Origin: Rhodopirellula bahusiensis
Lineage (GTDB): Bacteria > Planctomycetota > Planctomycetia > Pirellulales > Pirellulaceae
Length of the DNA: 64,000 bases
Direction: 5' to 3'
NCBI RefSeq assembly: GCF_002727185.1
Contig: NZ_NIZW01000009.1
Span: 186,001-250,000 of the forward strand
In this document: piece by piece, positions 29,825 through 39,228 of the stretch
Layout of the letters: every line of letters starts with the position of its first letter
Position numbering within the stretch: the stretch's first letter is position 1
Program-made: the position numbers and the translations under genes
The notes under the pieces: model-generated
The model's database searches: none
The model's input: only the letters and a program-made list of their open reading frames with translations
Told to the model about the DNA's origin: nothing

Positions 29825-31066
29825 TCACTCGTACCTCAGTGCGTCAATCGGGTCGAGTTTGCTGGCTCGGCGGGCTGGGTAGTAGCCAAAGAAAACGCCC
29901 ACCGCTGCCGCAAACCCCATCGCGACCAGAGCCGCGGGAATCGAAACCACCATCGGCCAATCCGTTCCCGGTTTATAAGCATTGATCAAAACGGTGGCGG
30001 CCATGGACGCCGCCGTTCCCATCGCAATTCCAATCGCTCCACCGATGCAGGACAACACCACTGATTCGATTAAAAACTGCCGCAGAATGTCCTTGCCGCG
30101 AGCACCAATCGCCATGCGGATGCCAATTTCGCGAGTTCGCTCGGTGACCGAAACCAGCATGATGTTCATGATGCCGACGCCACCAACCAGCAGCGAAATT
30201 CCAGCAATCGTAGATAACATCAATGTAAGCGTGCCGGTAATCATTCCCAGCGTCGCCGCGATCTCGGTCGTGTCCTGCACGCTGAAGTCGGGTTCGTCGG
30301 CCGGCCCGACTTCATGACGTTCGTACATCAATGATTCAATTTGCTTGGTCGCTTTGCCCATTTGATCGGTACCTCGAGCGGACACCATGATCATGTGAAC
30401 GCTGTCCAAGGGTGATCCGTTGATTCGTTTGCGAACGGTCGTGTGCGGCATCAACACGACGTCGTCCTGATCATCACCGACCATATTGGCACCCTTTTTT
30501 GCCAAGATGCCGATCACACGGAACGGGACATTGTTCACGCGAATCGTTTCATCCAACGGATTGACGGTACGGAACAGTTTCGGAATCAACGTCTGGCCGA
30601 TCACACAGACCTTGGCGTTGGAGTCGATGTCATTGACCGAAAAGAATCCGCCGGCCTCCAGACCCCAGTTGCGAACCGTCAGATAGTCCGCGCCAACGCC
30701 CTGCATTTGTTTCGGATTCCAGTTTTCGTTGCCGTAGATGATTTGCCCGGCAGTCCCAACAACCGCGGACGCCGCCAAAACCGACGGGCAATCTGAACCA
30801 ATCGCATCCGCGTCCGCGGCCGTCAGAGTCGGGGCACCGGATTGTCTCACGCCGCCGCGTTTGGTTTGCCCGGGTAAGACCAACACCACGTTAGTGCCCA
30901 ATGCCTCAAACTCGCCACTGACCAAAGCGCTGGCACCTTGCCCGATCGAGACGATGGTGGTTACCGCCGCGATGCCGATGACCACACCGATGATGGTCAA
31001 CACAGCTCGCATTTTATTCTTCAGCAACGCACGCAGCGCGATCCGGACAGTATCGAAGAAGGACAT
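29825..31066 (-). CDS. ABC permease, MacB/FtsX family
   Basis: 413 aa. An N-terminal transmembrane helix (MRAVLTIIGVVIGIAAV) is followed by a large periplasmic MacB core domain (about 60-270) and three C-terminal helices with the family signature MNIMLVSVTERTREIGIR and the end ARRASKLDPIDALRYE. It works as a mechanotransmission pump with the ATPase and adaptor. Two bases separate it from the adaptor gene. Confidence 0.93.
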   Translation of the reverse strand: MSFFDTVRIALRALLKNKMRAVLTIIGVVIGIAAVTTIVSIGQGASALVSGEFEALGTNVVLVLPGQTKRGGVRQSGAPTLTAADADAIGSDCPSVLAASAVVGTAGQIIYGNENWNPKQMQGVGADYLTVRNWGLEAGGFFSVNDIDSNAKVCVIGQTLIPKLFRTVNPLDETIRVNNVPFRVIGILAKKGANMVGDDQDDVVLMPHTTVRKRINGSPLDSVHMIMVSARGTDQMGKATKQIESLMYERHEVGPADEPDFSVQDTTEIAATLGMITGTLTLMLSTIAGISLLVGGVGIMNIMLVSVTERTREIGIRMAIGARGKDILRQFLIESVVLSCIGGAIGIAMGTAASMAATVLINAYKPGTDWPMVVSIPAALVAMGFAAAVGVFFGYYPARRASKLDPIDALRYE

Positions 31067-31068
31067 CG

Positions 31069-32334
31069 CTATTCCTTCTTCCCAACGACCAACAGAGCAC
31101 TGACGTCCAGGTCGCCCTCGGCCATTTCAGTAAACTTGTTTTCCATCAGCCCGGTTGTGATCTCGACCGCCTTCAAGAATTCGCCGTCGACCATCCAAAC
31201 GTGTCGCTGATCCTTCTTCTGCTGGGCGGCAGCCTTTTCTGTGGCCGTTTGGTTCGCGTTCTCTTCGGCTTCAGCGTCTGTTTTGGGCTTCAATTTCCAC
31301 GTCGAACCATCGATTAAGTGCCGGTCTTCCTTGCGGACCAACTTTACGTCCTCGGGGAAGAACCGCAGAGCCGCATTAGGTATCTTTGGAACGTCTACGG
31401 TCGAGTCGACTTCAAACGAAATGCTAGCCGTCATGCCAGGCAACAGTTTCAAGTCCGCGTTGCTGGCTGCGATCACGACTGGATAGGTCACGACATTTTG
31501 TGTCGCCACACTGCTGACTCGGATTTGCTCGATCTCGCCGTCAAAGACTTGGTCGGGGTGGGCGTCGACGGTGAATGTGACTGGCCGGCCCTCAGCCTTT
31601 GCATTTTGAATCAATCCAATATCGGCTTCATCGACCGACGCAAACACGTGAACCTTTTTCCGCAAATCAGGGGCGACAACAAATAATTCCGGTGTTTGAA
31701 ACTGAGCCGCCAGAGTTTGACCAGGGTTGATCAGGCGATTGATCACGACCCCATCGACGGGTGACGTCACTTCGCAGTACTGCAAATTGGCACGCGATGT
31801 TTCGAGCGATGCTTTCGATTGCAAGATGGTCGCTTTGGCCAGCTTCCGCTGGGCTTGCAACGATTTTACCTCAAAGGTCAATGCGTCCATTTCACGATCG
31901 GACAAGAAGTCCTTGTTCGATTCACGAAGTCGTTTTCCGCGCATGTAGTTGTTGAGTGATTGCTGCAACTGCGCTTCCACACGCTCCAGATCGGCTTGGC
32001 GAGTCGCAAGTGTCGCTTCGTCGCGATCAACGTTCGCCTTAAACAATCGAGGATCGACGCGGGCGAGGATGTCGCCTTCTTTGACTTCGTCGTTGAAATC
32101 GACATTCAGCTCGACGATCGGTCCCGAAACGAACGATCCGATTGAAACAGACAACACCGGTTGGATCGTGCCTGTCGAGTTGACGTACCGGGTGATATCG
32201 CCGGATTCCATCTCGGCGGTTTCCCATGTCACTTTGTTCCGCTCGGCCAGATATTTCATCGTCGGTTGGTAACCAGCAGCTCCCCCCATGCCGACAAGGC
32301 CGACCAAGCTCAACAGTTTGACAAGGATTTTCAT
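31069..32334 (-). CDS. Periplasmic adaptor (membrane-fusion) protein, MacA-like
   Basis: 421 aa. An N-terminal anchor is followed by the lipoyl half-motif GPIVELNVDFNDEVKEGDIL, here cited only as VDFNDEVKEGD, then an alpha-hairpin (about 95-190), the second lipoyl half (SPVDGVVINRLINPGQTL) and beta-barrel/membrane-proximal parts. It connects the inner-membrane MacB-type pump with the TolC-like channel. First gene of the four-gene minus-strand operon 32334 to 26918. Confidence 0.92.
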   Translation of the reverse strand: MKILVKLLSLVGLVGMGGAAGYQPTMKYLAERNKVTWETAEMESGDITRYVNSTGTIQPVLSVSIGSFVSGPIVELNVDFNDEVKEGDILARVDPRLFKANVDRDEATLATRQADLERVEAQLQQSLNNYMRGKRLRESNKDFLSDREMDALTFEVKSLQAQRKLAKATILQSKASLETSRANLQYCEVTSPVDGVVINRLINPGQTLAAQFQTPELFVVAPDLRKKVHVFASVDEADIGLIQNAKAEGRPVTFTVDAHPDQVFDGEIEQIRVSSVATQNVVTYPVVIAASNADLKLLPGMTASISFEVDSTVDVPKIPNAALRFFPEDVKLVRKEDRHLIDGSTWKLKPKTDAEAEENANQTATEKAAAQQKKDQRHVWMVDGEFLKAVEITTGLMENKFTEMAEGDLDVSALLVVGKKE

Positions 32335-32493
32335 CGGGTGCTCATGTGGAACGAGGGTCCTTTTGATAGGCCCCTTAGCCTACCCGCAACGCTTGGATTG
32401 TTCTGCAGAAGGCTTGTATCAGAACGTACCGAACAAATGACACGTGCTTTCAGCGTGCTGACGTCAGGTCAGTCGGAATCGCGAGCTGGAAGC

Positions 32494-32856
32494 TCACGCC
32501 ACGACGCCCCCCAGTCCAAGCTGCTTCAAGAAATCTGGGATCCCTCCGACGTAACATTGGCAATGTTGGCAAACATTCGCTTTGGCCGAGATGTTGACAT
32601 CGCATCGAGGGCAGCAGCGAGTCTTTTCCGGTTCGACGGTGGTTGGTGGTGGCAACGCGTCTTGAACGCCCAGGATCCGCATGACGCCCGTGTCCGACAG
32701 CGGATCGCGATCCTCGTCAATCGAATGAGACGTCAACGATTGCAGGGGAATATTGACCACAACCCGGCACCGAGGGCATTTTCGAGAGGTGCCGCAAAGA
32801 TGGGCGGCGGCTTTCAGGCGATGGCCGTTCTCACAGGTAACTTCTATGCGGTTCAT
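32494..32856 (-). CDS. Small protein with two zinc-ribbon-like cysteine clusters
   Basis: 120 aa from ATG 32856. Cysteine pairs are CENGH...C...CPRC near the N-terminus and CCPRCD...CQHCQC near the C-terminus, separated by an acidic linker. The pattern is that of short zinc ribbons found in many planctomycete hypothetical proteins. It is divergent from the two-component genes and lies upstream of the export operon; any link to either is guesswork. Confidence 0.7.
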   Translation of the reverse strand: MNRIEVTCENGHRLKAAAHLCGTSRKCPRCRVVVNIPLQSLTSHSIDEDRDPLSDTGVMRILGVQDALPPPTTVEPEKTRCCPRCDVNISAKANVCQHCQCYVGGIPDFLKQLGLGGVVA

Positions 32857-33076
32857 ATTGGCTCTCCATAGTATTTTGAATGATTGGCTACGAAGAGTTG
32901 AACGACCATTTCGGCTGTGGGTTCCGGCACGATTCGTATAGCTGTGTATCGAGCTGTAGCGGCGACTGTTTTCAAGGCAAAAGCCGATACAATGCTGAGC
33001 AGGCGAAACTTGTCGTGCTTGTCGGCCTGCCAGAATCGCCGGGTGTTTCACAAACCAACGACTCATCGAGAATCAT

Positions 33077-33769
33077 TTGAATCCCCATATCATGCTCGTC
33101 GAAGACGACACCTCGCTCGCGTCAATGGTTCGTGACTTCTTGATCGACCAGTCATTCGACGTGACGGTCGAGGAAGACGGCACTGCGGCGATTGGGCGAA
33201 TTGAAGCGGGGTCGTTTGACGCGATCGTCTTGGACATTGGCTTGCCAGGAACCGACGGGTTTGACATTTGCCGACGCGTTCGGCCAAAGTACGGCGGACC
33301 AATCATCGTCTTGACCGCTCGCGGTGAAGAGATCGACGAGGTGATCGCCTTAGAGGTTGGTGCCGATGACTTCATGGCCAAACCCGTGCGTCCACGGGCA
33401 CTGTTGACACGATTGAAAGTCCATTTGCGGCGTGGTGACAAGACGGATGTCGGAGCCGATGCGAGTGCCATCGTCGTAGGCGATTTGCGAATCAAAGAGG
33501 CCAGCCGCGCCGTAACCATCAACGATGAACAAATCGAATTGACCACCGCTGAGTTCGACTTGTTGGTCTACTTAGCCAAGCGAGCCGGTAGAGTCGTCGA
33601 CCGTAAAGATGTCTACATCGATTTGCTGGAATTACCCTATGACGGTCTTGATCGCTCGATCGACCTTCGCGTCTCACGCTTACGACGCAAACTCGGCGAC
33701 GATTCCAACCGCCCTACGCGAATCAAGTCGGTCCGCGGCGTCGGCTACTTGATGGCCAAAACCTCATGA
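33077..33769 (+). CDS. OmpR/RstA-type response regulator
   Basis: 230 aa with TTG start at 33077, which restores the usual MNPHIMLVEDD beginning; a later ATG would cut strand 1. The receiver domain has acidic pocket Asp10/Asp11, phospho-acceptor Asp53 (VLDIGLPG) and Lys in FMAKP. The winged-helix DNA-binding domain ends with RVSRLRRKLGDD and IKSVRGVGYLM. It overlaps the kinase gene by ATGA. Confidence 0.94.
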   Translation: MNPHIMLVEDDTSLASMVRDFLIDQSFDVTVEEDGTAAIGRIEAGSFDAIVLDIGLPGTDGFDICRRVRPKYGGPIIVLTARGEEIDEVIALEVGADDFMAKPVRPRALLTRLKVHLRRGDKTDVGADASAIVVGDLRIKEASRAVTINDEQIELTTAEFDLLVYLAKRAGRVVDRKDVYIDLLELPYDGLDRSIDLRVSRLRRKLGDDSNRPTRIKSVRGVGYLMAKTS

Positions 33770-35079
33770 CACGACTGTTCTTTCGCTTCTATCTGGGCGT
33801 CATCCTCATTCTATTCGTTGCTTGGTTGATTCAAGCTTACGTGTTCCGCGGAACGACCGAATCGGCCAATATCAAAGTCATCGAAGACGCACTTAGCGGC
33901 GGAGCACTTTCCGCACGCGACGATTTGGTCAGAGGCGGACCGCGAAACTATGAAGCAACATTGGACGCGGTTCGGGCGAGGTTTGCTTACCCGGTCAACC
34001 TCGTCGAACGCTCCGATCGACCGATGCCGGAACGTACGACTCAACGTCTCGACGGCGGCGAAGCTGTTCTGAATGGAGACAAGATCGACACAGCCATCCC
34101 CAACACCAATCTGTTGATTGAGCTGGGACCGCTGCCCCAGTTCGTTGGCCCCAGCCAGCGCGACGTGCTGATTGGTTTGGGGAGCGTGTTCATGCTCGTC
34201 GCCGGAGCCATTGCGATTCTGATGCGTCCCATTGCTAGCCAGTTGCGAAAAGTGGAACACACGGCACTCGCGATCGCCGACGGCGATTTGACCGCGCGGA
34301 TCGATGCTGGCAAACGCAAACGAAGCCTTCCTATCGTCGGTGCATTCAACGCCATGGCTGACCGAGTCGAAGGGTTGCTGCGATCGCAGAAAGAGTTGCT
34401 GCAAGCGGTTTCTCATGAACTGCGTACACCGCTGGCACGCATCAAGTTCGCCACTGAATTGGTTCGATCGGCCGACACAGAATCGAAGCGTGAGAAAAGA
34501 CTCGACGCTATCGACGAAGCAACCGACAGTTTGGACGGATTGGTCGGCGAGTTGCTGGATTACACGAGGCATGATGAAGGGTGCAAGCATCCAAGTCAGG
34601 AACCCGTCAATGTGAATGATGTTGTCGCGGATGTCATCACCGTGTATGCCCCGCTGCATCCCAAGATTACCTTCGAGACGAATGATCACCGGTCGGCTAT
34701 CGAAGCGATTACATACAAGGCCGGACTAACAAGAGCGGTCGGAAACCTCGTGAGTAATGCGGGCAAGTACGCCGCATCTCGCGTGTGCATCAGCGTCACT
34801 CGCCAAGATGATTTCTTTTCGATTGCCGTCGACGACGATGGCGGCGGCATTCCGGAAAACGATCGAGACATTGTCTTTGAGCCATTTCGACGCCTCGGAA
34901 GGAGCCAACAACCCGGTAGCGGCCTGGGACTGGCACTCGTTCGCCGCATCTGTCGGCGTTTGCATGGCGATACCACCGTCACTTCTAGCGAACTTGGTGG
35001 AGCCCGCTTTGAAATTCGACTGCCACAGAATCATTCATCAACGACCAAGCCTAAATTCCGTGATGAGATCGTTACGTGA
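33766..35079 (+). CDS. Sensor histidine kinase, RstB-like
   Basis: 437 aa. Two transmembrane helices (about 5-27 and 135-153) flank a short periplasmic sensor. HAMP follows, then HisKA with His217 in AVSHELRTPLAR, then HATPase with the N box VGNLVSNAGKY, DDDGGGI and GSGLGLALV. It phosphorylates the regulator encoded just upstream. The signal is unknown; the MacAB-type operon nearby is a possible target. Confidence 0.94.
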   Translation: MTRLFFRFYLGVILILFVAWLIQAYVFRGTTESANIKVIEDALSGGALSARDDLVRGGPRNYEATLDAVRARFAYPVNLVERSDRPMPERTTQRLDGGEAVLNGDKIDTAIPNTNLLIELGPLPQFVGPSQRDVLIGLGSVFMLVAGAIAILMRPIASQLRKVEHTALAIADGDLTARIDAGKRKRSLPIVGAFNAMADRVEGLLRSQKELLQAVSHELRTPLARIKFATELVRSADTESKREKRLDAIDEATDSLDGLVGELLDYTRHDEGCKHPSQEPVNVNDVVADVITVYAPLHPKITFETNDHRSAIEAITYKAGLTRAVGNLVSNAGKYAASRVCISVTRQDDFFSIAVDDDGGGIPENDRDIVFEPFRRLGRSQQPGSGLGLALVRRICRRLHGDTTVTSSELGGARFEIRLPQNHSSTTKPKFRDEIVT

Positions 35080-35472
35080 TCGCGACTGAATACCGTTGTC
35101 CGTATTCCTAAACGAAAGGCACAAGGATGCTCTCCCACCCCACCATGACTATTGATCAGGAACAATTGAATAGAGGATCATCGTATATCTCTAGCCAATT
35201 ATGTTGTCTGCGTCTCGATGACATCGTTGATGCTTTGGGCCCTGTCAATTCATTGCGAAGGAAACCATGTCGCTTCTTCTACAGGTTTTAGTTCTCTTGT
35301 TGTTTCTTGCGATGTCGCTGTCGTAAGGCAATCGCGAAGCCACAACTCAGTCGTCCTTGCGAATTCGAATGAATGATCGCCTGTCATTTCCCCGGTTATT
35401 ACGCAGCGTTACCAACGAGTTGTGGTGTTGGGGCGAATAGCATCGTGTCGTAGACGCGGATACCTATCATCA
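35080..35472. other. Intergenic stretch between the kinase and peptidase-like genes
   Basis: About 390 bases. The only item of note is a micro-frame at 35267-35326 (listed separately). No RNA gene, clear terminator or repeat was recognised. Confidence 0.6.
35267..35326 (+). CDS. Possible 19-residue hydrophobic micropeptide
   Basis: ATG with AAGGA five bases upstream, encoding MSLLLQVLVLLLFLAMSLS and then TAA. The peptide could be a single membrane helix. It may equally be chance; no homologue could be checked. Confidence 0.25.
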   Translation: MSLLLQVLVLLLFLAMSLS

Positions 35473-36009
35473 ATGGCCACCTTTCTGAATGCCACGCAAA
35501 TGAACAATAAACGATCAAAAACAGCTCTGATCTCGACCTTTGGATTGCTCATTGTGAGCGGTCTGGCAACAGTCTACGCGTATGCCAACGTAGACGTGTA
35601 CCGAATGCCAGTGTCATCCATGAAACCGACTATTGAGCCCGGTGACAAGGTGCAGGTGGATTGCCAGGCCTATCAATCGAGCGAGCCCAAGCGATGGGAC
35701 GTGATCGCATTCAAGTCTCCAAAAGACGAAAATCGGATTTGGCTGTTTCGCATCGTGGGCATGCCCGGTGAGGCAATCTCTCTCGGAGCCGCTGGCGTCA
35801 CCATCGACGGCAAACTGATTGTCGTGCCCACGAGCTTGGATGGAATCAAGTATGCCGAGAGCGAGACCGGAAACGATACAGTTTCCTATCCGTTCAATAT
35901 TCCTGAATACGAGTACTTCGTCCTGGGAGACAACCCCGACAAAGCAAACGACAGCCGTTTCTGGGGAACCGTCTCTCGCGATACCATCATCGGTTTGGTG
36001 AATCCGTGA
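35473..36009 (+). CDS. Signal peptidase I (S26)-like protein lacking the usual catalytic lysine
   Basis: 178 aa from ATG 35473 (ATG 35500 is also possible). One N-terminal transmembrane helix (ALISTFGLLIVSGLATVYA). Box B has the serine (PVSSMKPTIEPGD). Box D is normally KR.VG.PGD, but here it reads FRIVGMPGE, so Phe replaces the general-base Lys. Box E is GDNPDKANDSRFWG. The fold and serine are kept. Either another residue acts as base or the protein is a non-cleaving relative. It lies upstream of secreted-protein genes. Confidence 0.8.
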   Translation: MATFLNATQMNNKRSKTALISTFGLLIVSGLATVYAYANVDVYRMPVSSMKPTIEPGDKVQVDCQAYQSSEPKRWDVIAFKSPKDENRIWLFRIVGMPGEAISLGAAGVTIDGKLIVVPTSLDGIKYAESETGNDTVSYPFNIPEYEYFVLGDNPDKANDSRFWGTVSRDTIIGLVNP

Positions 36010-36037
36010 TCAATTCCGCAGCCCTGGTGCATACTCA

Positions 36038-37843
36038 ATGGATCGCTCAATGAACTACTCAATTACACCATCTTTCAAAGCGTTTGCTGCAACATTAACG
36101 CTCGTGTGTCAGGCTGCGTGGCTAGCGGGAGTTCACGCAGAGTCACCGTCGAATTCGGATTGTTCTGCTGCCGAGTTGCTCCCAGATTCGATCGCAGTCT
36201 CGGCCGAAATTCCCGATGTCGGTGGCGTACTGCAAACAGTTTTGAAACACCCACTGCGATCTAGACTCGAAGCGTTGCCTGCCTTCGATGCGGCTATGCA
36301 ATCCGGCAGCCTTGGGCAGTTGCAGATGGGAGTGCGTGCTTTTGAAGGCAGCATGAGCAAACCATGGCACGAAGCAATCGCCACGCTAACTGACCGTGGA
36401 CTAACTATCGCGTTGGACTCAGCCGACGGAGGCGTAGCGGTATTGATGAGGTCGTCGGACCAAGACTTGTTGGAACGGTTTCGGGGTTTTGTTTTGGCGT
36501 TTCGCCAAATGCAAGGTGCGCCCGCAAAGCAGGGTGAATACCGCGGATTCGTCGCCGACATGGTCAGCGCAAACTTGAAGATGGTTAGGATAGACGACTG
36601 GATGCTGCTGACCAATCATTCAGACTTGGGTAAATCTATCATTGATCAGTACCTGGATCGCAATGGTCAGTCCCTGGCATCAAATAAAAACTACACCGCA
36701 GCTCGCCAACACCTTGACTCGGTTGATTCACATCATCGAGCCGTTTCGGCAATCGTAGACATTCAAACGTTACGCGATGCCGGCGTGGCCAAGAATCTCT
36801 TCAACGAGAAGACTGACAACATCGCTGCTGAAATAGTTTTGGGTGGTGTACTTGCGAATCTTCGTCACGCTCCTTTCGTGAGTGGCCAGTTGGACGTCAG
36901 TGATGACGGATTATCATTGAGGTTGGACACACCGCACCAGCGAAACTGGGAAGCACCACGCGAGTACTTCTTCGGAGAATCAGAACTCGCGACCGCACCG
37001 CCGCTTCTGTACGTGCCCAACCGCCTGTTCGCGTTTTCAACCCATCGTGATCTGTCTCAAATGTGGCTTCGTTCAGGAGATCTGGTTTCGGATCGTGCCG
37101 TTGATCAACTCACGGTTGCCGATACAACGCTGACGACATTTTTCTCGGGGCGCGACTTTGGTGAAGATATTCTCGGGGCGTTCGAAAGCGATGTGCAGAT
37201 CGTGGGGATGGAACAAGACTTCACGGATGTCTTGCCGCAACCGGCGATCAAGTTGCCCTCGTTCGCTTTGCAGTTCCAGATGAAAAACCCCAAGGAAACG
37301 CAGCCCGAGTTGCGTCGTGTGTTTCAGAGCTTCGTCGGCTTCCTGAATGTGACAGGTGCCCAGAACGGTCAACCGCAGCTCGACCTCGGCGTGGAGACCG
37401 TGGGTGACGCTCAGTTGGTCACCGCGACATACGTCCCTGATAACGACAAACAAGAAAGCCGAAACGAAAGAATTCACTTCAACTTTTCCCCTACGCTGGG
37501 TTTCGCCGGCCAGCGGATCATTTTCTCAAGTTCGACGTCCTTGGCTCGCACTTTGATTTCAGATGACACAAGCAATGAAAAGGTCGGCGGCGAGCAATCC
37601 AACACACGAGGGAAATTCGAGGCGGCGACTTTGAAACGGATCTTGGATGCCAACCGCTCGCAGCTGATCGCCAACAGCATGCTCGAAAAGGGACACTCCA
37701 AAGAGGCCGCTGTAGGTGAGATCAGCTTGCTCTTGGAACTTGTCGGATTGATTCGCGATGTGCGACTGAACTTGGACATCAACGATTCCCACATGACATT
37801 GAGAGTGGGCGTCGACGTGCAAGCGGACAGTGAGACGCCCTGA
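36038..37843 (+). CDS. Secreted protein of unknown function
   Basis: 601 aa; ATG at 36038 or 36050, signal peptide ending near VHAES. The mature protein is a mixed alpha/beta sequence without recognised motif. Its stop overlaps the ATG of the DUF1800 gene, so it is translated with the DUF1800/DUF1501 pair. Proteins in this position in planctomycetes are uncharacterised; it may be a substrate or partner of that pair (inference). Confidence 0.7.
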   Translation: MDRSMNYSITPSFKAFAATLTLVCQAAWLAGVHAESPSNSDCSAAELLPDSIAVSAEIPDVGGVLQTVLKHPLRSRLEALPAFDAAMQSGSLGQLQMGVRAFEGSMSKPWHEAIATLTDRGLTIALDSADGGVAVLMRSSDQDLLERFRGFVLAFRQMQGAPAKQGEYRGFVADMVSANLKMVRIDDWMLLTNHSDLGKSIIDQYLDRNGQSLASNKNYTAARQHLDSVDSHHRAVSAIVDIQTLRDAGVAKNLFNEKTDNIAAEIVLGGVLANLRHAPFVSGQLDVSDDGLSLRLDTPHQRNWEAPREYFFGESELATAPPLLYVPNRLFAFSTHRDLSQMWLRSGDLVSDRAVDQLTVADTTLTTFFSGRDFGEDILGAFESDVQIVGMEQDFTDVLPQPAIKLPSFALQFQMKNPKETQPELRRVFQSFVGFLNVTGAQNGQPQLDLGVETVGDAQLVTATYVPDNDKQESRNERIHFNFSPTLGFAGQRIIFSSSTSLARTLISDDTSNEKVGGEQSNTRGKFEAATLKRILDANRSQLIANSMLEKGHSKEAAVGEISLLLELVGLIRDVRLNLDINDSHMTLRVGVDVQADSETP

Positions 37844-39225
37844 TGAGTGAGAATCAGATGAGCCAAATGCGATCCATCGACCCGGCTTGGGCATGGAAGC
37901 CCTTTGAGCCCACCTCAGATCAACCGTGGGATCGTTCGGCGGTATCGCATCTGTATCGTCGCGCCGGATTCGGGATGGAGTTGTCGGTCATCGGCGAAGC
38001 AGTCAAACGAGAACCAGCCGAGGTGGTTGGCAAGCTTGTTTCAGCTAACCGGGAATCAACCGAATTTCGCTCGACCGCCGATGCACTGGCAGAAGCGACG
38101 CTGGCTGGCGGTGATCCGGAAAAGTTGTCCGCCGCTTGGGTCTATCGCTTGCTATACACGCCCAACCAATTGTTGGAAAAGACAGCGATATTGTGGCATG
38201 GGCACTTCGCAACCGGAGCGGAGAAGGTGAAGGACGCACGGATGATGTGGAACCAAAACCAGTTGCTTCGCGATCACGCACTGGGCGACTTTGGCAGCTT
38301 GGTAAAGAAGATTTCGCAGGACCCTGCGATGCTGGTTTATCTTGATTGGGCGGTCAATCGCAAAGCCCATCCCAATGAAAACTTCGCTCGCGAATTGATG
38401 GAGCTATTTTGTTTGGGAGAAGGCAACTACAGCGAGACGGATGTCCTTGAGCTTGCCCGTTGCTTCACCGGTTGGGAAATCAAGAACAAGCGATTTCGCA
38501 AGAATCGCTATCAGCACGATCCCGGCGAAAAGACAGTGCTCGGGCAGAACGGGGATTTTGACGGAGAAGATGGTGTGCGAATCGTGCTCGACCAGCCCGC
38601 AATGCCTCTGTTTGTCACCCGCAAGCTGTACCGTTTCTTTATCAGTGATGAGCCCGAACCGACCGATGCGTTTCTGCAACCGCTTGCCGACCTGTTTCGC
38701 GAGCGTGATCTGCAAATCGCTCCGGTTGTCGAGCGAATACTGGGGAGCAATCAATTCTATTCCCAGCACGCCATAGCTCGCAAAATCAAATCACCAGTGG
38801 AGTTGGTGATGGGAATGCTGCGAAGTCTCGGTGCTACGACCAACACGCAGCTTGTCGCCAGAGGCCTACTGAGTATCGGACAGGGCCTGTTTTTTCCGCC
38901 CAATGTCAAAGGCTGGGACGGCGGGCGGGCTTGGATCAATTCATCCACGCTTTTAGGCCGCTCTAATTTGATCGCCGATATTTTGGATAGCGATGCGACC
39001 CGGTTCGACGGCAAAACCCTGGCCGAGTACTTGGGTGAGCATGACGTTCAAACGACGGACGAAGCCATGATGTACTTCGAGCAATGTTTGCTCGCTGCCC
39101 CGTTGGACGAACAAGCCAAAGACCAACTTCGCCATTCGACGGTTTCTCAGCCGGGCGATCAAGACCAACAAATGCGAACGCTATTGCATGTGATGATGTC
39201 CCTCCCCATCAGCCAACTCGGTTAG
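37843..39225 (+). CDS. DUF1800 family protein
   Basis: 460 aa starting at ATG 37843, one base into the previous stop. Family landmarks are HLYRRAGFG, LLEKTAILWHGHFAT, NENFARELMELFCLG, ARCFTGWEI and NVKGWDGGRAWI. DUF1800 and DUF1501 genes are regularly paired, and their products are thought to act together in export or surface assembly. No leader is visible on this member. Confidence 0.92.
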   Translation: MSENQMSQMRSIDPAWAWKPFEPTSDQPWDRSAVSHLYRRAGFGMELSVIGEAVKREPAEVVGKLVSANRESTEFRSTADALAEATLAGGDPEKLSAAWVYRLLYTPNQLLEKTAILWHGHFATGAEKVKDARMMWNQNQLLRDHALGDFGSLVKKISQDPAMLVYLDWAVNRKAHPNENFARELMELFCLGEGNYSETDVLELARCFTGWEIKNKRFRKNRYQHDPGEKTVLGQNGDFDGEDGVRIVLDQPAMPLFVTRKLYRFFISDEPEPTDAFLQPLADLFRERDLQIAPVVERILGSNQFYSQHAIARKIKSPVELVMGMLRSLGATTNTQLVARGLLSIGQGLFFPPNVKGWDGGRAWINSSTLLGRSNLIADILDSDATRFDGKTLAEYLGEHDVQTTDEAMMYFEQCLLAAPLDEQAKDQLRHSTVSQPGDQDQQMRTLLHVMMSLPISQLG

Positions 39226-39228
39226 TTC

